Origin: Nostoc desertorum CM1-VF14
GTDB lineage: Bacteria > Cyanobacteriota > Cyanobacteriia > Cyanobacteriales > Nostocaceae
Reading direction: 5' to 3'
Assembly: GCA_019359245.1 (NCBI GenBank)
Contig: JAHHHR010000013.1
Span: 1-64,000, forward strand
Length of the DNA: 64,000 nt
Positions 47,145-56,708 of this stretch are shown here, piece by piece. Position 1 is the first letter of the stretch; each line of letters begins with the position of its first letter. Made by a program: the position numbers and the translations under genes. Under the pieces are notes generated by a model that saw nothing but the letters and a program-made list of their open reading frames with translations, had not been told where the DNA came from and ran no database searches.

Positions 47145-48206
47145 ATGCTGCTATTTGAAACTGTTAGAGAAATGGGCCACGAACAAGTTCTTTTTTGTCA
47201 TGGTAAAAATCCCGAAATTAAGGCGATTATTGCTATTCATGACACAACTTTGGGCCCAGCTATGGGAGCTACAAGAATTTTACCTTATGTCAACGAAGAA
47301 GCTGCTTTAAAAGACGCACTTCGTCTTAGTCGTGGCATGACATATAAAGCCGCCTGTGCCAACATCCCGGCTGGTGGTGGAAAAGCAGTCATTATCGGTA
47401 ATCCAGAAAATAAAACAGATGAACTGTTAAGAGCCTACGGACGTTTTGTTGACAGTTTGAACGGGCGTTTTATTACCGGACAAGATGTCAATATTACTCC
47501 TGATGATGTGCGGACAATCAGCCAAGAAACTAAATATGTAGTTGGGGTATCAGAAAAATCTGGTGGCCCTGCTCCCATAACATCACTAGGAGTTTTTCTA
47601 GGAATTAAAGCTGCTGTGCAGTCTCGTTGGCAAAGTCAAAGACTTGATGGCATGAAAGTTGCAGTTCAAGGTTTAGGGAATGTAGGTAAAAACCTTTGCC
47701 AGCATTTACATGAGCATGATATCAAGCTTTTTGTTAGCGATGTAGATCCAGCAAAAACGGAAGAGGCAAAACGTCTTTTTGGCGCAACTATTGTAGAACC
47801 AACTGAAATTTACTCTCTTGATGTAGATATCTTTGCTCCTTGCGCTCTAGGAGGAATTCTTAATAGCCATACAATTCCTTTCTTAAAAGCTTCCATTATT
47901 GCAGGGGCCGCTAACAATCAGTTGGAGAATGAGCAACTACATAGTCAAATGCTTGCCAAAAAAGGGATTCTTTACAGCCCTGATTATGTAATTAATGCCG
48001 GAGGGCTAATCAATGTTTACAACGAAATGATTGGCTATGACGAAGAAAAAGCTTTCAAGCAAGTGCATAACATTTATGACACACTACTAGCAATTTTTAA
48101 TATTTCTAAAGAGCAGGAAATTACTACCAACGATGCTGCTAAACGATTAGCAGAAGACCGCATTCAGAACGGTAAACGAAAGAAAGCTCAGGCGATCGCA
48201 GCTTAA
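47145..48206 (+). CDS. scyB: ScyB, tryptophan dehydrogenase
   Basis: ScyB is a leucine-dehydrogenase-like enzyme that deaminates tryptophan to indole-3-pyruvate with NAD (established for the Nostoc punctiforme enzyme). The 353-aa protein has the catalytic Lys in 'NIPAGGGKAVIIG' and a second Lys in 'TYKAACAN', the Asp in 'GQDVNITPDD', and a C-terminal Rossmann domain ('VAVQGLGNVGKNL'). ATG 47145 is preferred over an upstream GTG because GAGAGG lies at 47134-47139 and the family begins 'MLLFETVREMG'. It is 25 bases before scyC. Confidence 0.95.
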   Translation: MLLFETVREMGHEQVLFCHGKNPEIKAIIAIHDTTLGPAMGATRILPYVNEEAALKDALRLSRGMTYKAACANIPAGGGKAVIIGNPENKTDELLRAYGRFVDSLNGRFITGQDVNITPDDVRTISQETKYVVGVSEKSGGPAPITSLGVFLGIKAAVQSRWQSQRLDGMKVAVQGLGNVGKNLCQHLHEHDIKLFVSDVDPAKTEEAKRLFGATIVEPTEIYSLDVDIFAPCALGGILNSHTIPFLKASIIAGAANNQLENEQLHSQMLAKKGILYSPDYVINAGGLINVYNEMIGYDEEKAFKQVHNIYDTLLAIFNISKEQEITTNDAAKRLAEDRIQNGKRKKAQAIAA

Positions 48207-48231
48207 TTGTTATTATCTTAAGGAGTGATAA

Positions 48232-49200
48232 GTGGAAAAAAATACATTTGCAACATCAGCTTACATTGCTACTTCACCAGAGAACGCCTTTGAGTATCTT
48301 TGTAGTTTAAAAAACTTAGACGAATGGACTCTTTATAGCCGGATGAAAGAGCAAGTTGACGAAGATACTTGGCTCGGAACTGCATCTGGTTATCACAAAA
48401 ACCTCTATTATCACGTTAAAAAATTAGAGAACCCGCTTTTCTACGGCATTGAGTGGCACTGTGGATTAGAGTATCAGAAATATTTTCAGGTTTACCCTGT
48501 TTTGCTGTTTCCAACAGATTACATTGAGCCGGGAACCGATGAAAAAGGTGTATACTTTCACTGGTTGAGCTTTGTCGATCCAAAACGACAAACTCAGATG
48601 ATTATGCAGGGAATTCACACGGTACATACTTCCGAGTGTCGTTCTCTAAAAGGTAATTTGGAACGTAAGGCTGGTCTAACCTCAGCAGCCAAAGGTCGCC
48701 ACTTTATCGATACAGATACTATCTATGTTGATGCCCCAATTGAAATCGGCATTGAATACTTAAAAGACCTACGGAACATAGATGAGTGGGCACATTTACT
48801 GCGCCCAAATGGGGATATTACCTCTGAATCAGGTGAATTCAAAGATGAATATGACCAGAAGGTAAAAGTTTCCGTTCGGGTTCATAGTCTGAGCAAATAC
48901 TACTTGCTTGAACAAGAACACTTTTATCCAGACTACGAATATTATCAGCGTTCTGTAGCGTTACTCATCCCAACAGCTTATGCATTCGCTGACCCCGAAG
49001 CTTCTGGTTTTATCCTGCATCGAATCACATTCTGGAAAACAGATGGAACTGTTACTCATGGCAAGCTTCAAATTGAAGACTTTGGCGCTGAGAGCATGAA
49101 CATCAAACGTTTACTAGAAGCCAAAGCTGGAAACCTCAAATCATTTGACCGAGGAATGAGCTATCTACCAAAAACTCCAGAAGCACTAGTTACTAATTAA
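48232..49200 (+). CDS. scyC: ScyC, scytonemin precursor cyclase
   Basis: ScyC acts on the ScyA acyloin product and closes the five-membered ring with decarboxylation, giving the tricyclic monomer precursor (established for the Nostoc punctiforme protein). The 322-aa protein appears to be two related START-like halves (about 1-160 and 165-320); both begin with the same pattern, 'ATSPENAFEYLCSLKNLDEW' and 'VDAPIEIGIEYLKDLRNIDEW'. It starts with GTG at 48232, seven bases after AAGGAG. There is no signal peptide, so it works in the cytoplasm. Confidence 0.94.
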   Translation: MEKNTFATSAYIATSPENAFEYLCSLKNLDEWTLYSRMKEQVDEDTWLGTASGYHKNLYYHVKKLENPLFYGIEWHCGLEYQKYFQVYPVLLFPTDYIEPGTDEKGVYFHWLSFVDPKRQTQMIMQGIHTVHTSECRSLKGNLERKAGLTSAAKGRHFIDTDTIYVDAPIEIGIEYLKDLRNIDEWAHLLRPNGDITSESGEFKDEYDQKVKVSVRVHSLSKYYLLEQEHFYPDYEYYQRSVALLIPTAYAFADPEASGFILHRITFWKTDGTVTHGKLQIEDFGAESMNIKRLLEAKAGNLKSFDRGMSYLPKTPEALVTN

Positions 49201-49316
49201 AACCTCAGCGTCCCTCTGCGCCTCCCAGCCTGCGGCAAGCCGCAAAAGCGTCTACAGCGTTACTCTGCGTTTAAAATTCACCCCTAAATTCCCCACGATC
49301 AGCCCTATTGCAACAC

Positions 49317-50564
49317 ATGAAACTGAAACAACTCACTATTACTATCCTCACTTTTTGTGTTGCCGCTTTTTCTGGAATGAAAGTTGCCTCAGCTGCATCA
49401 TTTTCAGTAATTGCCGATGGTTTATATAATGCCGGAGGTTTGAGCTTTAGCCCTGATGGTAATCTCTATGTTACAGAGGCGGGAATAGGGGGAAGTGGAG
49501 CTTGTGTTCCACCGTCAAGCGGTCAAGGCGATTCTTTATGCTATGGCACAAGTGGTGCAGTTACCAAAATTGAGAATGGTAAGACCGAACGCATACTTAC
49601 AGGACTTCCTTCCTTAGCATTACCAGATGGTACTGGAGCCGCCGGCCCCCGTGACATCAAATTTGATGCTCAAGGTAAACCTTATGTTCTGATTGGGTAT
49701 GGGGCTAATCCAGTCTTTCGCGATCGCAATTTAGGTGACACTGACCTCGGTAAAATTATTGCTGCCGATTTTAATACCAATTCCTGGGCTAGTGTTGCCG
49801 ATTTAGCTAACTATGAACTCGCCAACAATCCCGATGGTGGTGATGTCGGTAGCAATCCCTTGGGTTTTGCAATGGATGGCAATAAGTTAGTTGCAGTTGA
49901 TGCAGGCGCAAACAACTTACTCAGTGTTAACGCTGATGGTAGTAATTTGCAGGCGATAGTTGCGTTTCCCCAAGACATATTAGCTAATCCCGTCTTTCCA
50001 CCCTCTGGTACACCATCCAATGAACCGGCACAGGTGCCATCTCAAGGTGAAGAGGTGCGATCGCAGTTTGCAACTCAACCAGTACCCTCAAGTGTAACCA
50101 AAGGCCCTGATGGCGCTTATTATGTCAGCCAATTTACTGGTTTTCCCTTCCCAGAGGATGGGGCAAAAATCTATCGAGTCGGTGCTGATGGAAAACCATC
50201 AGTGTTCGCCGATGGCTTTACCCAACTCACAGACTTGGAATTTGATACTGAGGGCAATTTGTATGCTTTGCAGTACGCCAATCAGTCAGCTTGGAAGGGT
50301 GATTTTGATGGTTCTGTCATCAAAATGGCTACCGATGGGACACGCACAACTCTTATGAGTGGCAATGGATTAGAGTCACCTAGCGCCTTGACTATTGGTG
50401 CTGATGGCGCGGTATACGTCACAAACCGAGGCGATCGCCCTGGACTTGGGCAAGTTCTCAGAATTGAAAATGTCAAATCAGTACCTGAACCGAGTTCTGC
50501 TTTAGGCATATTAGCGATCGGTGCTTTCGGCGTTGGCTGGTTGCACAAGAAGAAGAGCTACTAA
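49317..50564 (+). CDS. scyD: ScyD, exported beta-propeller protein
   Basis: This 415-aa protein belongs to the ScyD/ScyE family of NHL-like beta-propellers. It has a signal peptide ('MKLKQLTITILTFCVAAFSG', cleavage near 'ASAASF'), propeller blades with repeated 'FSPDGNLYVTEAGIG', 'GPDGAYYVSQFTGFPFPE', 'DTEGNLYALQYA' and 'GADGAVYVTNRG' motifs, and a C-terminal PEP-CTERM signal ('VPEPSSALGILAIGAFG' then 'HKKKSY'). It is exported, and an exosortase probably cuts the anchor. ATG 49317 is used rather than the upstream TTG. The exact enzymatic step is not settled by sequence. Confidence 0.93.
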   Translation: MKLKQLTITILTFCVAAFSGMKVASAASFSVIADGLYNAGGLSFSPDGNLYVTEAGIGGSGACVPPSSGQGDSLCYGTSGAVTKIENGKTERILTGLPSLALPDGTGAAGPRDIKFDAQGKPYVLIGYGANPVFRDRNLGDTDLGKIIAADFNTNSWASVADLANYELANNPDGGDVGSNPLGFAMDGNKLVAVDAGANNLLSVNADGSNLQAIVAFPQDILANPVFPPSGTPSNEPAQVPSQGEEVRSQFATQPVPSSVTKGPDGAYYVSQFTGFPFPEDGAKIYRVGADGKPSVFADGFTQLTDLEFDTEGNLYALQYANQSAWKGDFDGSVIKMATDGTRTTLMSGNGLESPSALTIGADGAVYVTNRGDRPGLGQVLRIENVKSVPEPSSALGILAIGAFGVGWLHKKKSY

Positions 50565-50695
50565 ACCTCCCATCAATGGAGCCGTGGCACTCAAGTAAAG
50601 AGTTTCAAACCAATCCTGCGTTCTTCAAAGACTGGGATTCGTTGTCTTTAAAACTATAAAAGTTTCCACTTATTTAATTCTCAATCTCCAAAGGT

Positions 50696-52081
50696 ATGAA
50701 ACTCAAGTCATTTGCTCTTACATCTCTTACACTTTGTTTTGCTGCTATTTGTGGAACGCCATCTGTACAAGCTGCAACACTAACGACAATTGTCGATGGA
50801 GTCAGTAATGCACGGGGTGTTAGCTTTGGCCCTGACGGCAGTCTCTACGTGGCAGAGCCAGGTATCGGAGGGGACGGAAATTGCCAACCATCTCCGAGTA
50901 CCTTGTTTCAGCCTATCTGTGCTGGTAATAGTGGTTCGCTGGTCAAAGTTGCATCAGATGGTACCACACAGCGTCTATTCAATAATTTTGAATCTATAGC
51001 AGAGCAACCCAGTGGCAACCAAGGCGCTGGTATTCAAGACGTACAATTCGACTCTCAGGGGAATGCTTATCTTCTAACTGGGTTTGCCGGTTATCCAGGA
51101 AATCGTGATCTAGAATCACTTAACCTTGGTGCTAAGTTCCCAATCCCAGACCAGCAACTAATTACTTTCCCCCCATCCACACCCGATAAAGTACTGAATA
51201 CCCCGCTTTTAGCACAACTTTTTAAAGCTGACTTGAATACCGGGGAAGTAGAAAGTATTTTTGACTTCGGCAAGTATGAAATCACTAATAACCCAGACGG
51301 TGGGGATGTAGTTACCAATCCCTTTGATTTGACAGTTAGTGGTGATACTGCTTATGTCGTTGACGGGGGTGGAAACACCGCCTACAAAGTCAAACTTGAC
51401 GGAAGTGAGTCTGAGGCAATTGCAATTCCCAAGAAAATCCTTAGTGCTTCATCATTGCCACCCCTTCCACCAGGACAAGAACTGCCTCCAGGGTTAGTAG
51501 ACATACTTCCAGGAGGAAACATCGCAATTCAATCAGTACCTACAGGTGGCACAATTGGTCCCGATGGAGCCTTGTATGTTGCTGAATATTCAGGTTTTCC
51601 ATATCCAGAAAATGAATCGCGGATCTTCCGCATCGGTGAAGATGGCAACCCAGAGGTTTTTCTGGATGGGTTTACGCAAATCACAGACTTAACCTTTGAT
51701 GATCAAGGCAACTTGCTGGTGTTACAGTTCGGCGACGACTCCCAGTTGAAGGGTGACTTGCGGTTCCTTCCCGGTTCTCTGATTAAAGTTGCTCCAGATT
51801 TAACTCGTACAACCCTGGTTGCTGCCGGTGAAGGGTTGGAATCATCTGCTGGAATCGACATTGGCCCTGACGGGCAAATATACATCACCAAGCGCGGTGT
51901 TGGCCCAGAACTAGGATCGGTTGTTCGGGTGGATGGTATCGTTACAGAAAAAGTCCCCGAACCTGCCTCATTAGTCGGCTTACTAACACTTGCTAGTGTA
52001 GGCGCAACTGGTGCGATCGCCAAGCGCAAACGCCAAGACAAGTTGGGTGAAGAGTTACTACCCAAAGCAGAGACTGTCTAA
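50696..52081 (+). CDS. scyE: ScyE, exported beta-propeller protein
   Basis: This 461-aa paralogue of ScyD has a signal peptide ('FALTSLTLCFAAICGTPSVQA', with mature start near residue 27), the same propeller pattern ('GPDGALYVAEYSGFPYPE', 'NNPDGGDVVTNP', 'DDQGNLLVLQFGD') and a PEP-CTERM tail ('VPEPASLVGLLTLASVGAT', 'KRKRQDK', then a longer acidic end than in ScyD). It acts outside the cytoplasm, probably at a late stage of monomer modification or dimerisation. It is 131 bases after scyD. The loop regions are longer than in ScyD, notably around 'PPLPPGQELPPG'. Confidence 0.93.
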   Translation: MKLKSFALTSLTLCFAAICGTPSVQAATLTTIVDGVSNARGVSFGPDGSLYVAEPGIGGDGNCQPSPSTLFQPICAGNSGSLVKVASDGTTQRLFNNFESIAEQPSGNQGAGIQDVQFDSQGNAYLLTGFAGYPGNRDLESLNLGAKFPIPDQQLITFPPSTPDKVLNTPLLAQLFKADLNTGEVESIFDFGKYEITNNPDGGDVVTNPFDLTVSGDTAYVVDGGGNTAYKVKLDGSESEAIAIPKKILSASSLPPLPPGQELPPGLVDILPGGNIAIQSVPTGGTIGPDGALYVAEYSGFPYPENESRIFRIGEDGNPEVFLDGFTQITDLTFDDQGNLLVLQFGDDSQLKGDLRFLPGSLIKVAPDLTRTTLVAAGEGLESSAGIDIGPDGQIYITKRGVGPELGSVVRVDGIVTEKVPEPASLVGLLTLASVGATGAIAKRKRQDKLGEELLPKAETV

Positions 52082-52258
52082 TTCCTCATTACCTTGGCTC
52101 TGCCAGGTAATGGTTAGAGAATAGGCTGCTGCCTCACACAGAAAGTTGCATTTCAAACAGGAGGCAGCAGCCCGAATATTAGGGTTCCCGAACTAGAACT
52201 GGGAACGAATATTAGTCTAGGAAAGAGTATACACTCATACAACCAGGACTTCAAACTC

Positions 52259-53440
52259 ATGGGATTAGTCAAAAATTTCTCAATCGGTATTCTCGGTACT
52301 GGATTGATGGTGCTGGCAACAGCAGCCCAAGCCAAGGCTGTAACATTAACTTACGACAGAAGTATCGGTAGTCCTGGCTTCGGCCCTGGAGAACTGTTTG
52401 TTCCCCAAGGTATAGCGGTGGATAGCCAAGGGAATACCCTCATAGCTAACGGACGCGGTATTAACCCGGCGGATGGTACTCCTAACTACAACCTCGGTAA
52501 CAAAATTGAAAAATTTAGTCCAACCGGTGAGTATATTGGAGCAATTGGCTCCGGTGGCACAGGACCTGGACAGTTTGACGAGCCAACAACTGTAGACTTT
52601 AACCCCGTAACAGGGGATCTGTATTCAGGTGATGTTTACAACAACCGCATCAATCAATTCGATCCTCAGGGTAACTTTATTAGATCCTTTGCAAACGGAG
52701 ATTTTACCCCTCGCGTAAATGATAGGATTTTCTTTGGACCATCTGGTTTGACATTTGACGAAACTGGCAACGTTTACGTAGGTGATTTTAACGGCGAAAG
52801 AATCCTTAAATTCACACCTGACGGACAGCCAATTGGTGTCATTGGTGGTACTCTGGGCACTGCACCTGGGGAATTCCAAGGTGTAGCAGGTGTAAGAATT
52901 TCCCCAGTTAGCGGAAATATCTTTGTAGCTGACCAGTATAACAATCGCGTTCAAGTACTCGATCCAAATGGTAATCCTCTGTTGGCATTTGGTTCAGCAG
53001 GTAGCGGGCCTGGACAGCTTCTTCAGCCAATTGGCATCGAAGTAGACGACCAAGAGAATGTTTATGTAGCTGATTCTATCAATAGCCGCGTACAGGTATT
53101 CGATAAAAACGGTAACTTCTTGACTTCCTTCGGTCAACCAGCCCTTGATGCATCAGGTAACCCTGTACCGCCTCCAGCATTAACTGGCCCTCCTTTTGGC
53201 GACCCCCTCGACCTTACTCCCGGCAGATTTAACTGGACGGGTGGCACAACCCTCAAAGATGACAAGCTTTATGTGGGCGATTTCTTCCAAGGTCGCGTCC
53301 AAGTGCTAAATATAGAAGACAAAAAGCAAGTACCAGAGCCAAGTTCAGCACTGAGTTTAGCATTGCTTGGATTTGGGGCTGCTACCGTCACATTGCGAAA
53401 ACGTGGACAACAAAAGTCAGTCTTCAGTTTAGAAAAGTAA
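52259..53440 (+). CDS. scyF: ScyF, exported NHL-repeat protein
   Basis: This 393-aa protein has a signal peptide ('IGILGTGLMVLATAAQAKA', cleavage near residue 26), about five to six NHL repeats ('FVPQGIAVDSQGNTLIA', 'GDVYNNRINQFDPQGNF', 'VADQYNNRVQVLDPNGN', 'VADSINSRVQVFDKNGNF', 'GDFFQGRVQVLN') and a PEP-CTERM tail ('VPEPSSALSLALLGFGA', 'RKRGQQ'). It is a classic NHL six-bladed propeller, only distantly related to ScyD and ScyE, and works outside the cytoplasm. A stem-loop lies just downstream. Confidence 0.93.
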   Translation: MGLVKNFSIGILGTGLMVLATAAQAKAVTLTYDRSIGSPGFGPGELFVPQGIAVDSQGNTLIANGRGINPADGTPNYNLGNKIEKFSPTGEYIGAIGSGGTGPGQFDEPTTVDFNPVTGDLYSGDVYNNRINQFDPQGNFIRSFANGDFTPRVNDRIFFGPSGLTFDETGNVYVGDFNGERILKFTPDGQPIGVIGGTLGTAPGEFQGVAGVRISPVSGNIFVADQYNNRVQVLDPNGNPLLAFGSAGSGPGQLLQPIGIEVDDQENVYVADSINSRVQVFDKNGNFLTSFGQPALDASGNPVPPPALTGPPFGDPLDLTPGRFNWTGGTTLKDDKLYVGDFFQGRVQVLNIEDKKQVPEPSSALSLALLGFGAATVTLRKRGQQKSVFSLEK

Positions 53441-53477
53441 TTGCAAAAACAGTGTTGAGTTCTCATGCTTGATTAAC

Positions 53478-53543
53478 AGTTTCGTAGGGTGCGTTAGCTA
53501 ATTTTGGTGCGTTACGGTTCGCTTCAACATACCCTACGAAACT
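53478..53543 (+). repeat. Palindromic repeat after scyF
   Basis: AGTTTCGTAGGGT (53478-53490) pairs perfectly with ACCCTACGAAACT (53531-53543), and the interior has smaller complementary GCGTTA/TAACGC-type parts. This 'TAGGGTGCGTTAGC' element is a common dispersed palindrome in cyanobacteria. It could also attenuate read-through into the glycosyltransferase gene. Confidence 0.75.
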
Positions 53544-53651
53544 TTTCTAAAAATTTTCAGGTTATTAAATCCGGAATAAGGGAGATAAAAGCTGGTTAAC
53601 ACAATTAAAGCCAACATTATTATCAAGGTGCTTCCAGGACATTAACAACTC

Positions 53652-54941
53652 ATGCAAATTCTTATTTATTCATACAATTATCATCCAGAGCCAATCGGTA
53701 TTGCACCTTTGATGACTGAACTAGCAGAAGGGCTGGTGAAGCGAGGCCACCAAGTGCGGGTAATCACTGGTATGCCTAACTATCCTCAACGCCAGATTTA
53801 CGATGGGTATCGAGGTAAGCTATACGTTACTGAACAAAAAAATGGTGTCACCATTCAGCGTAGTTACCTGCGGATTAAGTCTAAACCTAACCTCGTAGAT
53901 CGGTTACTGCTAGAGTTGAGCTTTGTTTTTACAAGTTTGCCACAAGCTCTTAAGGGCGAACGGCCTGATGTAATTCTTTTAACAGTGCCGCCGCTACTAG
54001 TTTGCTTACCTGCAACCTTAATAGCTTGGCTATACAACTGCCCAGTAGTGCTGAATGTGCAAGATATTCTGCCGGAAGCTGCTGTGCGTGTTGGGTTAAT
54101 TAAAAATAAGTTGATGATTAAAGCTCTGGAAGCTTTAGAAAAATTTGCCTACCGAACTGCACATACCATTAGCGTGATTGCCGATGGCTTTGTAGATAAT
54201 TTAATAAATAAAGGTGTATCGGCTAATAAAATTGCCTGCATTCCAAATTGGGTGAATCTAAATTTTATCCGCCCTTTACCGAAGGAGAATAACTCCTGGA
54301 GAGCTACCCATCAGCTTGATGATAAATTTGTAGTGCTTTATTCAGGTAATATTGCTCTGACGCAAGGTTTGGAGACAGTAATAGAAGCAGCAGTTCGCTT
54401 GCGTTATCTAAAAGAAATTGTCTTTGTTATTGCCGGTGAATCTCAAGCCCTCGAAAGGTTGCAAAAACATTGTCTGGCTTGTGGTGCAGATAACGTTTTG
54501 CTGCTACCATTGCAACCGCGAGAAAAACTACCACAAATGCTAGCAGCCGCAGATATCGGGTTGATTGTGCAAAAGAGCAATGTAATTTCCTTTAATATGC
54601 CTTCTAAAATACCACTGCTGTTGGCCAGTGGCCGCCCAATTGTGGGTTCAGTTCCTTCTGCTGGTACTGCTGCCAAAGCTATCAAAGAAAGTGGCGGTGG
54701 CGTTATCGTTGAACCAGAGTCAGCAGATGCTTTAGCTGCGGCGGTATTAGATTTATATAATCAGCCGGAATTAATAGCGCAATTAAGCCGCAAAGGAAGA
54801 AAGTTTGCGGTAGAAAATTATTCCTTTGAGCAAGTGCTAGATCGGTATGAAGAGTTATTTGCTGATGTGATTGCCAAAAAAGCAACAACTTTGGATATCT
54901 TGCCCGAATTGACTTCCAACGAATCACTTGTTGATATATGA
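53652..54941 (+). CDS. WcaI-type glycosyltransferase (GT4)
   Basis: This 429-aa glycosyltransferase has the GT-B fold: N-terminal acceptor domain ('YNYHPEPIGIAPLMTELAEGL', 'VITGMPNYPQ'), a hydrophobic segment ('LLVCLPATLIAWLYNCPVVL', about 115-134) likely membrane-associated, and the donor domain ('VVLYSGNIALTQGLETVIEA', 'GADNVLLLPLQPREKLPQML', 'GRPIVGSVPSAGTA'). It resembles colanic-acid WcaI, used in exopolysaccharide assembly. The Nostoc punctiforme scytonemin cluster has a glycosyltransferase at this position. It may glycosylate a scytonemin form or sheath polysaccharide. The next gene follows by 18 bases. Confidence 0.9.
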   Translation: MQILIYSYNYHPEPIGIAPLMTELAEGLVKRGHQVRVITGMPNYPQRQIYDGYRGKLYVTEQKNGVTIQRSYLRIKSKPNLVDRLLLELSFVFTSLPQALKGERPDVILLTVPPLLVCLPATLIAWLYNCPVVLNVQDILPEAAVRVGLIKNKLMIKALEALEKFAYRTAHTISVIADGFVDNLINKGVSANKIACIPNWVNLNFIRPLPKENNSWRATHQLDDKFVVLYSGNIALTQGLETVIEAAVRLRYLKEIVFVIAGESQALERLQKHCLACGADNVLLLPLQPREKLPQMLAAADIGLIVQKSNVISFNMPSKIPLLLASGRPIVGSVPSAGTAAKAIKESGGGVIVEPESADALAAAVLDLYNQPELIAQLSRKGRKFAVENYSFEQVLDRYEELFADVIAKKATTLDILPELTSNESLVDI

Positions 54942-54959
54942 AAATTGGGGACAGGAAAA

Positions 54960-56048
54960 ATGCCTTTGAAATCCTCTTATTCAGATCAGCTTAAAAAAAC
55001 TGACCAAAGCTTAATCGCCCTACTTAGCGATCGCATATCATTATTAGCAGCATCAGAACAACCTTCTTTAGATGAACAACTGGCTGATGTGGCTCCCCTC
55101 CTCGCCCAAGCTGGTATTCCTGAGTCTGTTTGGGCAAGTGTAGTAAATAGTTGCCATGCTACTTTGATTCCTAAATCTGCAACAAATCATGTCAGTCCCC
55201 GACAAATTACGATCATCGGTGGACGCGGCAGAATGGGAAGATTATTTAAAGAACAGCTTTCGCTAGTAGGCCACAATGTCAGCGTTCTCGAACATGAGGA
55301 TTGGGAATACGCAGATAAACTGTTGAGTCAGGCAGACTTAGTAGTAGTAAGCGTTCCCATTGAATATACGGTTGATGTTATCAAGCGTGCAGCCCAATAC
55401 CTTGCCCCAACTACAGCTTTATGTGACATCACCAGCGTAAAGACTCAGCCAACTCAAGCGATGCTCGAACACCATTCCGGCCCAGTCATGGGTTTACATC
55501 CAATGTTTGGGCCAAATATCAAATCGTTTTCGGGACAAAAAGTGGTAATGTGTCCAGGTCGAAACGATGAATCATTTCAATGGTTATTAGATTTTCTTGA
55601 AAGTAAAGGTGGTGAGTTAATTGTTTGCACGCCTGAAGAACACGATCAAATGATGGTGGTTATTCAAGCAACGCAGCATTTCTGTAGATTTAGCCTTGGT
55701 GTTTTCTTAGCACAAGTGAAAGTGGATATAGAGCAAAGCTTAACAATGTCAACACCTAACTACCGTCAAGAAATCGATATTGTTAAACGTTTGTTTTCTC
55801 AAAATCCCAATTTATGTGTTGATATTATGCTAGCTACTGAAGAAAGGTGTAATGCAATTAGCTTTTTAGCTAATACTTATAGCCGATTGGCGAAACTGGT
55901 AGTTAGGAAAGATAGAGATGCATTAATTCAAGAGTTTGAAAAAACTCAAAGTTTTTTTGAAGAAAAAATCAACGTTTTTATACAGCCTTTAAATCCAACA
56001 ATTCAACGAGATTTTAAACCACAAATGCACAGAAATATTAGCATTTGA
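54960..56048 (+). CDS. tyrA: TyrA, prephenate dehydrogenase with degenerate chorismate mutase part
   Basis: This 362-aa enzyme converts prephenate to 4-hydroxyphenylpyruvate, the direct ScyA substrate, with NAD. It resembles enterobacterial T-protein: a short N-terminal region (1-85) where chorismate mutase would be ('SLIALLSDRISLLA'), then the Rossmann domain ('ITIIGGRGRMGRLF', near residue 88), 'DITSVKTQPTQAMLEH', the catalytic His in 'VMGLHPMFGPN' and 'VIQATQHF'. The mutase part looks reduced and may be inactive. ATG 54960 has GGACAGGA upstream. It is three bases from dsbA. Confidence 0.92.
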   Translation: MPLKSSYSDQLKKTDQSLIALLSDRISLLAASEQPSLDEQLADVAPLLAQAGIPESVWASVVNSCHATLIPKSATNHVSPRQITIIGGRGRMGRLFKEQLSLVGHNVSVLEHEDWEYADKLLSQADLVVVSVPIEYTVDVIKRAAQYLAPTTALCDITSVKTQPTQAMLEHHSGPVMGLHPMFGPNIKSFSGQKVVMCPGRNDESFQWLLDFLESKGGELIVCTPEEHDQMMVVIQATQHFCRFSLGVFLAQVKVDIEQSLTMSTPNYRQEIDIVKRLFSQNPNLCVDIMLATEERCNAISFLANTYSRLAKLVVRKDRDALIQEFEKTQSFFEEKINVFIQPLNPTIQRDFKPQMHRNISI

Positions 56049-56051
56049 AGA

Positions 56052-56708
56052 ATGACAACTATGCTGATAGACATCTTTCACGATCCAGTTTGTCCCTGGT
56101 GTAGAATAGGGAAAAAGCATCTGTTTGATGCACTGGCACAATGGCCAGAAAAAGAAGTTGATATTCGCTGGCATCCTTTTATGCTCGACAATACTGTCCC
56201 TGCTGACGGGTACGAATTTCGCAGCTTTATGCAAAATAGAAAAGGCATCAAAGCAGAAAAATTGCAATATCTGTTTGATAGTACGCGACGTGCAGGTGAG
56301 GCGGCTGGAGTAAAACTAGATTTTGAAAAAATCCGTTTGGCTGTAAATACTAAGCTCTCGCACCGACTGATTACCCTCGCACCAGCAAAGGTAAAAAACG
56401 ATGTTGTAGAAACCATTTATAAAGCTTACTTTGAAGACGGCTTGAACATTGGAGATATTGAAGTTCTTATTGCCATAGGTAGAGATTACCAAATGGATGC
56501 TAGGGAATTACGGCTGCAATTGAGCGATGATGCTGCGGTTAAAGCTTTTGTAGCGGAATCAATATTTGCTCGTCCCAATGGTATTAACAGTGTGCCGTTT
56601 TTCATCATCAATAATAAAGTCGAGATCAATGGCTCTCACTCGGTAAAAATTTTCCTTGAAGCTTTCAATCGTGCCACACTTGTAGATATATCAGCAAAAA
56701 CATGGTAG
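56052..56708 (+). CDS. dsbA: DsbA/FrnE-type thioredoxin-fold oxidoreductase
   Basis: This 218-aa protein has the thioredoxin fold with active-site Cys14-Pro-Trp-Cys17 ('FHDPVCPWCRIGKKHL') near the N-terminus, a helical insert (60-150) and cis-Pro region 'NGINSVPFFIINNKVEING'. The FrnE/2-hydroxychromene-carboxylate-isomerase branch has this layout. No signal peptide is seen, so it appears cytoplasmic, unlike classical DsbA. The same gene lies at this place in the Nostoc punctiforme scytonemin cluster. It overlaps aroB by seven bases, so the two are translationally coupled. Confidence 0.9.
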   Translation: MTTMLIDIFHDPVCPWCRIGKKHLFDALAQWPEKEVDIRWHPFMLDNTVPADGYEFRSFMQNRKGIKAEKLQYLFDSTRRAGEAAGVKLDFEKIRLAVNTKLSHRLITLAPAKVKNDVVETIYKAYFEDGLNIGDIEVLIAIGRDYQMDARELRLQLSDDAAVKAFVAESIFARPNGINSVPFFIINNKVEINGSHSVKIFLEAFNRATLVDISAKTW

